A program made the translations under genes and the position numbers. This document shows positions 61,122 to 64,000 of a stretch of 64,000 bases of DNA, piece after piece (the first letter of the stretch is position 1; the number at the start of each line of letters is the position of its first letter). The stretch is from assembly GCA_035296325.1 (NCBI GenBank), contig DATHBD010000051.1, positions 1-64,000 of the forward strand, in the 5' to 3' direction. Under the pieces are notes generated by a model. The model did not search any database, was not told where the DNA came from, and was given only the letters and a program-made list of their open reading frames with translations. This DNA comes from DATHBD01 sp035296325 (GTDB taxonomy: Bacteria; Actinomycetota; Actinomycetes; Mycobacteriales; Micromonosporaceae).

Positions 61122-62489
61122 CTAGCCCGGTCCGGTGTCGAAGAAGACATTCTTCACCTCGGTGAACGGGGCCAGCGCGTCCGGGCCCAGCTCGCGCCCC
61201 AGACCGGACTGCTTCATGCCGCCGAACGGGGTGGCGTAGCGCACCGACGAGTTGGAGTTCACGCTGAGGTTGCCGGACTCGACGCCGCGCGCCACCCGGA
61301 TGCCCCGGCCGAGGTCGCGGGTCCAGATCGAGCCGGACAGCCCGTACTCGGTGTCGTTGGCGAGTCGGACCGCATCGTCCTCGTCGGCGAAGGGGAGCAC
61401 CGAGACCACCGGGCCGAAAATCTCCTCCCGCCAGTGCCGGTCCTGCGCGGACGTGGCGAGCAGCACGGTCGGCGGCAGCCAGTACCCCCGGCCGTCCGGG
61501 CAGGACCCGCGGACCGCGACCTCGGCGCCCTCCACATAGGACGCGACGTTGGCGCGCTGGCCGGCGGAGATGAGCGGGCCCATGTCGGCCGATTCCAGCG
61601 CCGGGTCCTCGCACCGGAAGTCGCGTACCGCGGTGGCCAACAGGTCGAGGAACCTGTCGTACACGCTGGCCTGGACCAGGATCCGGGACCGGGCGCAGCA
61701 GTCCTGCCCGGCGTTGTCGAACACGGCGGACGGCGCCTGGGCGGCGGCCCGCTCCAGATCGGCGTCGGCGAAGACGATGTTCGCGCTCTTGCCGCCAAGC
61801 TCGAGCGTGAGCCGCTTCACCGAGTCCGCACAGCCCACCATGATCTGCTTACCGACCTCGGTGGACCCGGTGAAACAGATCTTCCGCACCGCCGGATGCG
61901 CCACGAATCGCTGACCCACCACGGATCCCTTGCCGGGCAGCACGGTGAACACGCCCTCCGGCAGGCCCGCGTCGAGGGCGAGTTCGGCCAGCCGCAGCGC
62001 GGTGAGCGGGGTCAGCTCGGCCGGCTTCAGCACCACCGTGTTACCGGCGGCCAGCGCCGGCGCGAAGCCCCAGGCGGCGATCGGCATCGGGAAGTTCCAC
62101 GGCACGATCACGCCCACCACGCCGAGCGGTTCGGAGAAGGTGACATTCATCCCACCGGCGACCGGGATCTGCCGGCCGAAAAGCCGTTCCGGCGCCGCGG
62201 CGTAGTACTCCAGCACGTCGCGGACGTTGCCGGCCTCCCAGCGGGCGTTGCCGATGGTGTGGCCCGAGTTGCGGACCTCGAGCCAGGCGAGCTCCTCACG
62301 ATGATCGTCCACCGTGGCGGCGAACCGGCGCAGGAGGCGGGCCCGGTCCGCGGGCGCCAGCCGGCGCCAGGGCCCGAACGCCTGCTGCGCCCGCGCGATG
62401 GCGGCGTCGGTCTGGGCGGCCGAGGTGGCCGGGACCGTGGCGACCACCTCCTCGGTGGCCGGATTGATCACGTCGGAGGTCAGCGTCAC
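61122..62489 (-). CDS. Aldehyde dehydrogenase (gamma-glutamyl-aminoaldehyde type)
   Basis: A 455-residue ALDH. The catalytic Cys is in FDNAGQDCCARSRILV; the general-base Glu is in LTLELGGKSANIVFA. VIVPWNFPMPIAAWGFAPAL, then GFTGS-like CFTGSTEVGKQI, complete the signature. It would oxidise the aldehyde from an oxidised gamma-glutamyl polyamine (PuuC-like). It follows the glutamine-synthetase-like gene by a 4-bp overlap. Confidence 0.94.
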   Translation of the reverse strand: MTLTSDVINPATEEVVATVPATSAAQTDAAIARAQQAFGPWRRLAPADRARLLRRFAATVDDHREELAWLEVRNSGHTIGNARWEAGNVRDVLEYYAAAPERLFGRQIPVAGGMNVTFSEPLGVVGVIVPWNFPMPIAAWGFAPALAAGNTVVLKPAELTPLTALRLAELALDAGLPEGVFTVLPGKGSVVGQRFVAHPAVRKICFTGSTEVGKQIMVGCADSVKRLTLELGGKSANIVFADADLERAAAQAPSAVFDNAGQDCCARSRILVQASVYDRFLDLLATAVRDFRCEDPALESADMGPLISAGQRANVASYVEGAEVAVRGSCPDGRGYWLPPTVLLATSAQDRHWREEIFGPVVSVLPFADEDDAVRLANDTEYGLSGSIWTRDLGRGIRVARGVESGNLSVNSNSSVRYATPFGGMKQSGLGRELGPDALAPFTEVKNVFFDTGPG

Positions 62490-63850
62490 AGCCGTTCGAA
62501 CCCCCGGAACATCTCCCAGTCGGTGACCGCCGCGTCGAAGGCGGCCATCTCCACCCGGGCGTTGTTGCTGTAGTGATCGACCACCTCGGGCCCGAAGGCG
62601 TCCCGGGCCGCGTCGCTGGCCTGCCAGAGCTCGAGCGCGTCGCGCAGCGTTCCGGGCACCCGCGGCGCATCCTGGTCGCTGTACGCGTTACCGGCCTGCG
62701 CCTCCTCGAGCGGCAGTTCGTGCTCGATGCCGTGCAGCGCGGCGGCGACCATCCCGGCGATGGCCAGGTACGGGTTCACGTCGGCGCCTGGCACCCGGTT
62801 CTCCACCCGCAGCGACGGGCCGTGACCCACCACGCGCAGCGCGCAGGTCCGGTTGTCCACGCCCCACCGCACCGCGGTCGGCGCGAACGAGCCGGCCTGG
62901 TAGCGCTTGTACGAGTTGATGTTCGGCGCGTACAGCAGCGTGAACTCGCGCATCGTGGCCAGCAGGCCGGCCGTGGCGTGCGCCATCGTCGCCGACATGC
63001 CGGCCGGGCCGCCCTCGCCGGCACCCACCGGTCGGCCGTCCGCCGCGGAGCGGAGCGAGAAGTGGATGTGGCAGGAGTTGCCCTCCCGCGCGTTGGGCTT
63101 CGCCATGAAGGTGATGGCGACGCCCTCCTGCGCGGCGATCTCCTTGGTGCCGTTCTTGTAGACGACGTGGTGGTCGGCGCAGCGCAGCGCCTCGTCGTAG
63201 CGGAACGCGATCTCGTGCTGGCCGAGGTTGCACTCCCCCTTGGCGCTCTCCGGGGTGAGGCCGGCACCGGCCATGTCGTTGCGGATCCGGCGGAGCAACG
63301 GCTCGACCCGCGCCGTGGCGAGCAGCGAGTAGTCGCTGTTGTACTGGTTCGCCGGGGTGAGGTCGCGGTACCCCCGGCGCCAGGCGTCCTCGTACGAGTC
63401 CTGGTAGAGCACGAACTCGAGCTCCGTGCCGGCGTAGGCGCGCATGCCCCGCTCGGCCAGCCGGTCGAGTTGGCGCCGCAGGATCTGGCGGGGCGACGCG
63501 GGCACCGGCGCGCCATCCAGCCACTGCAGGTCGGCCAGCACCAGCACGGTGCCCGGATGCCACGGCACCCGACGCATGGTGGCGTAGTCGGGCACCATGG
63601 CGAAGTCGCCGTACCCCCGGTCCCACGAGGACATCTGGTAGCCCTCGACGGTGTTCATGTCCACGTCCACCGCGAGCAGGTAGTTGCAGCCCTCACTGCC
63701 GTGCTCGACGACCTCGTCCAGGAAGAACCGGGCATGCAACCGCTTGCCCTGCAGCCGGCCCTGCATGTCGACGACGGCCAACAGGACGGTGTCCACCGAC
63801 CCGTCCGCCACCGCGACCCGCAGGTTCTCCAAGCTGAGCAGCTCACTCAT
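62486..63850 (-). CDS. Glutamine synthetase-like gamma-glutamylpolyamine ligase
   Basis: A 454-residue glutamine-synthetase-fold ligase. Typical blocks are YAGTELEFVLYQDSYEDAW, KGECNLGQHEIAFRYDEAL, EGNSCHIHFSLR and LRVENRVPGADVNPYLA, which carry ATP and metal ligands. The sequence is of the GlnA3/PuuA kind rather than the nitrogen-assimilating GlnA, and its place ahead of ALDH, SDR and PuuD supports gamma-glutamylation of putrescine-like amines. The ATG at 63850 (MSELLSLENLRVA) is used. The rest of the upstream region, 63851-63940, has a GATACT box that may be a promoter. Confidence 0.9.
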   Translation of the reverse strand: MSELLSLENLRVAVADGSVDTVLLAVVDMQGRLQGKRLHARFFLDEVVEHGSEGCNYLLAVDVDMNTVEGYQMSSWDRGYGDFAMVPDYATMRRVPWHPGTVLVLADLQWLDGAPVPASPRQILRRQLDRLAERGMRAYAGTELEFVLYQDSYEDAWRRGYRDLTPANQYNSDYSLLATARVEPLLRRIRNDMAGAGLTPESAKGECNLGQHEIAFRYDEALRCADHHVVYKNGTKEIAAQEGVAITFMAKPNAREGNSCHIHFSLRSAADGRPVGAGEGGPAGMSATMAHATAGLLATMREFTLLYAPNINSYKRYQAGSFAPTAVRWGVDNRTCALRVVGHGPSLRVENRVPGADVNPYLAIAGMVAAALHGIEHELPLEEAQAGNAYSDQDAPRVPGTLRDALELWQASDAARDAFGPEVVDHYSNNARVEMAAFDAAVTDWEMFRGFERL

Positions 63851-63940
63851 GGCGGTCCCATCCCCCAACGTCACACCGAAACCCCAGTATCCCGTCAACC
63901 CCGTGGACCGCGTGGCAACACCACCGTCCTGGCGGACGCC

Positions 63941-64000
63941 TCACCGATCCGCCGGCGGCGCGTCCACCGTCCGGCGCGGGCCGGTGAACCACCGCCGCGC
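63941..64000 (-). CDS. C-terminal end of an unidentified protein, partial
   Basis: Only the last 19 codons are in the window; the frame reads RRWFTGPRRTVDAPPADR and stops at 63941-63943. The WFTGPRR pattern resembles the C-terminus of amino-acid/polyamine permeases, which commonly accompany this operon, but this is a guess from a short piece. The gene would run in from the right. Confidence 0.4.
   Translation of the reverse strand, partial: ARRWFTGPRRTVDAPPADR

Noticed and set aside
1..64000. tRNA genes, rRNA genes, insertion sequences and attachment sites
   Set aside because: No cloverleaf-like segments, transposase motifs or flanking direct repeats were visible on either strand.

Overview
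The window is high-GC chromosomal DNA, close to 70% G+C by eye. GTG starts and 4-bp stop/start overlaps are frequent. ClgR, PspA, mycothiol-type DinB and flavin-dependent ThyX proteins, and the gene order around nusA-infB-truB-ribF-rpsO-pnp-dapB-thyX-dapA-rnj-ftsK, all point to an actinomycete. Micromonosporaceae (Micromonospora or a relative) is most likely. No tRNA, rRNA, CRISPR array, transposase or prophage was seen, so this looks like core chromosome with some accessory genes at the left end.

Left part (1 to about 12.9 kb): a very large RHS/YD-repeat protein runs off the left edge. It is followed by the DNA glycosylase Nei2, an AraC-type regulator overlapping a glyoxalase-fold gene, a small antitoxin/PIN-like toxin pair, a permuted-papain hydrolase, a phosphotransferase, a membrane protein with a repeated cysteine-pair ectodomain, and a lipoprotein.

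Envelope-stress region (13.0-21.0 kb, minus strand): rimO, pgsA, cinA, clgR, a solute-binding/von Willebrand protein, a frameshifted membrane protein, pspA and a PspM-like protein. ClgR ends in two alanines, as expected for a ClpP-controlled regulator. The genes from the VWA protein to the PspM-like protein look like one membrane-protection unit.

Central part (21.1-37.6 kb, mostly minus strand): a winged-helix regulator, an AEC-type permease, ftsK, a DUF2784 protein, rnj, dapA and thyX. Next come a plus-strand pair (ribbon-helix-helix protein plus DUF4097 protein) behind a clear promoter with two TGACGTCA palindromes, then DUF2752, a YcaQ-like glycosylase, a GT87 mannosyltransferase, a GNAT acetyltransferase, dapB and an M16 peptidase.

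Translation and RNA block (37.6-54.6 kb, minus strand): read in the direction of transcription this is rimP, nusA, ylxR, infB, a hypothetical gene, ylxP, rbfA, nrnA, two small membrane proteins, a MATE transporter, truB, ribF, rpsO and pnp. A CPBP protease and a DinB-like gene are inserted on the plus strand. The block couples ribosome maturation, initiation, transcription elongation, RNA turnover and flavin synthesis.

Right part (54.8-64.0 kb): a lipoprotein and a DUF4439 gene separated by a 29-bp tandem duplication, a nucleotidyltransferase, a VIT-family transporter, map, a flavin-binding PPOX protein, and a four-gene amine-catabolism operon. That operon comprises a glutamine-synthetase-like ligase, an aldehyde dehydrogenase, an SDR and a gamma-glutamyl hydrolase. 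It resembles the gamma-glutamylated polyamine (Puu) route. A permease-like C-terminus may lie at the right edge.

A dispersed inverted repeat (GCGATCTTGCA ... TGCAAGATCGC) occurs three times, each time just past the 3' end of a minus-strand gene.
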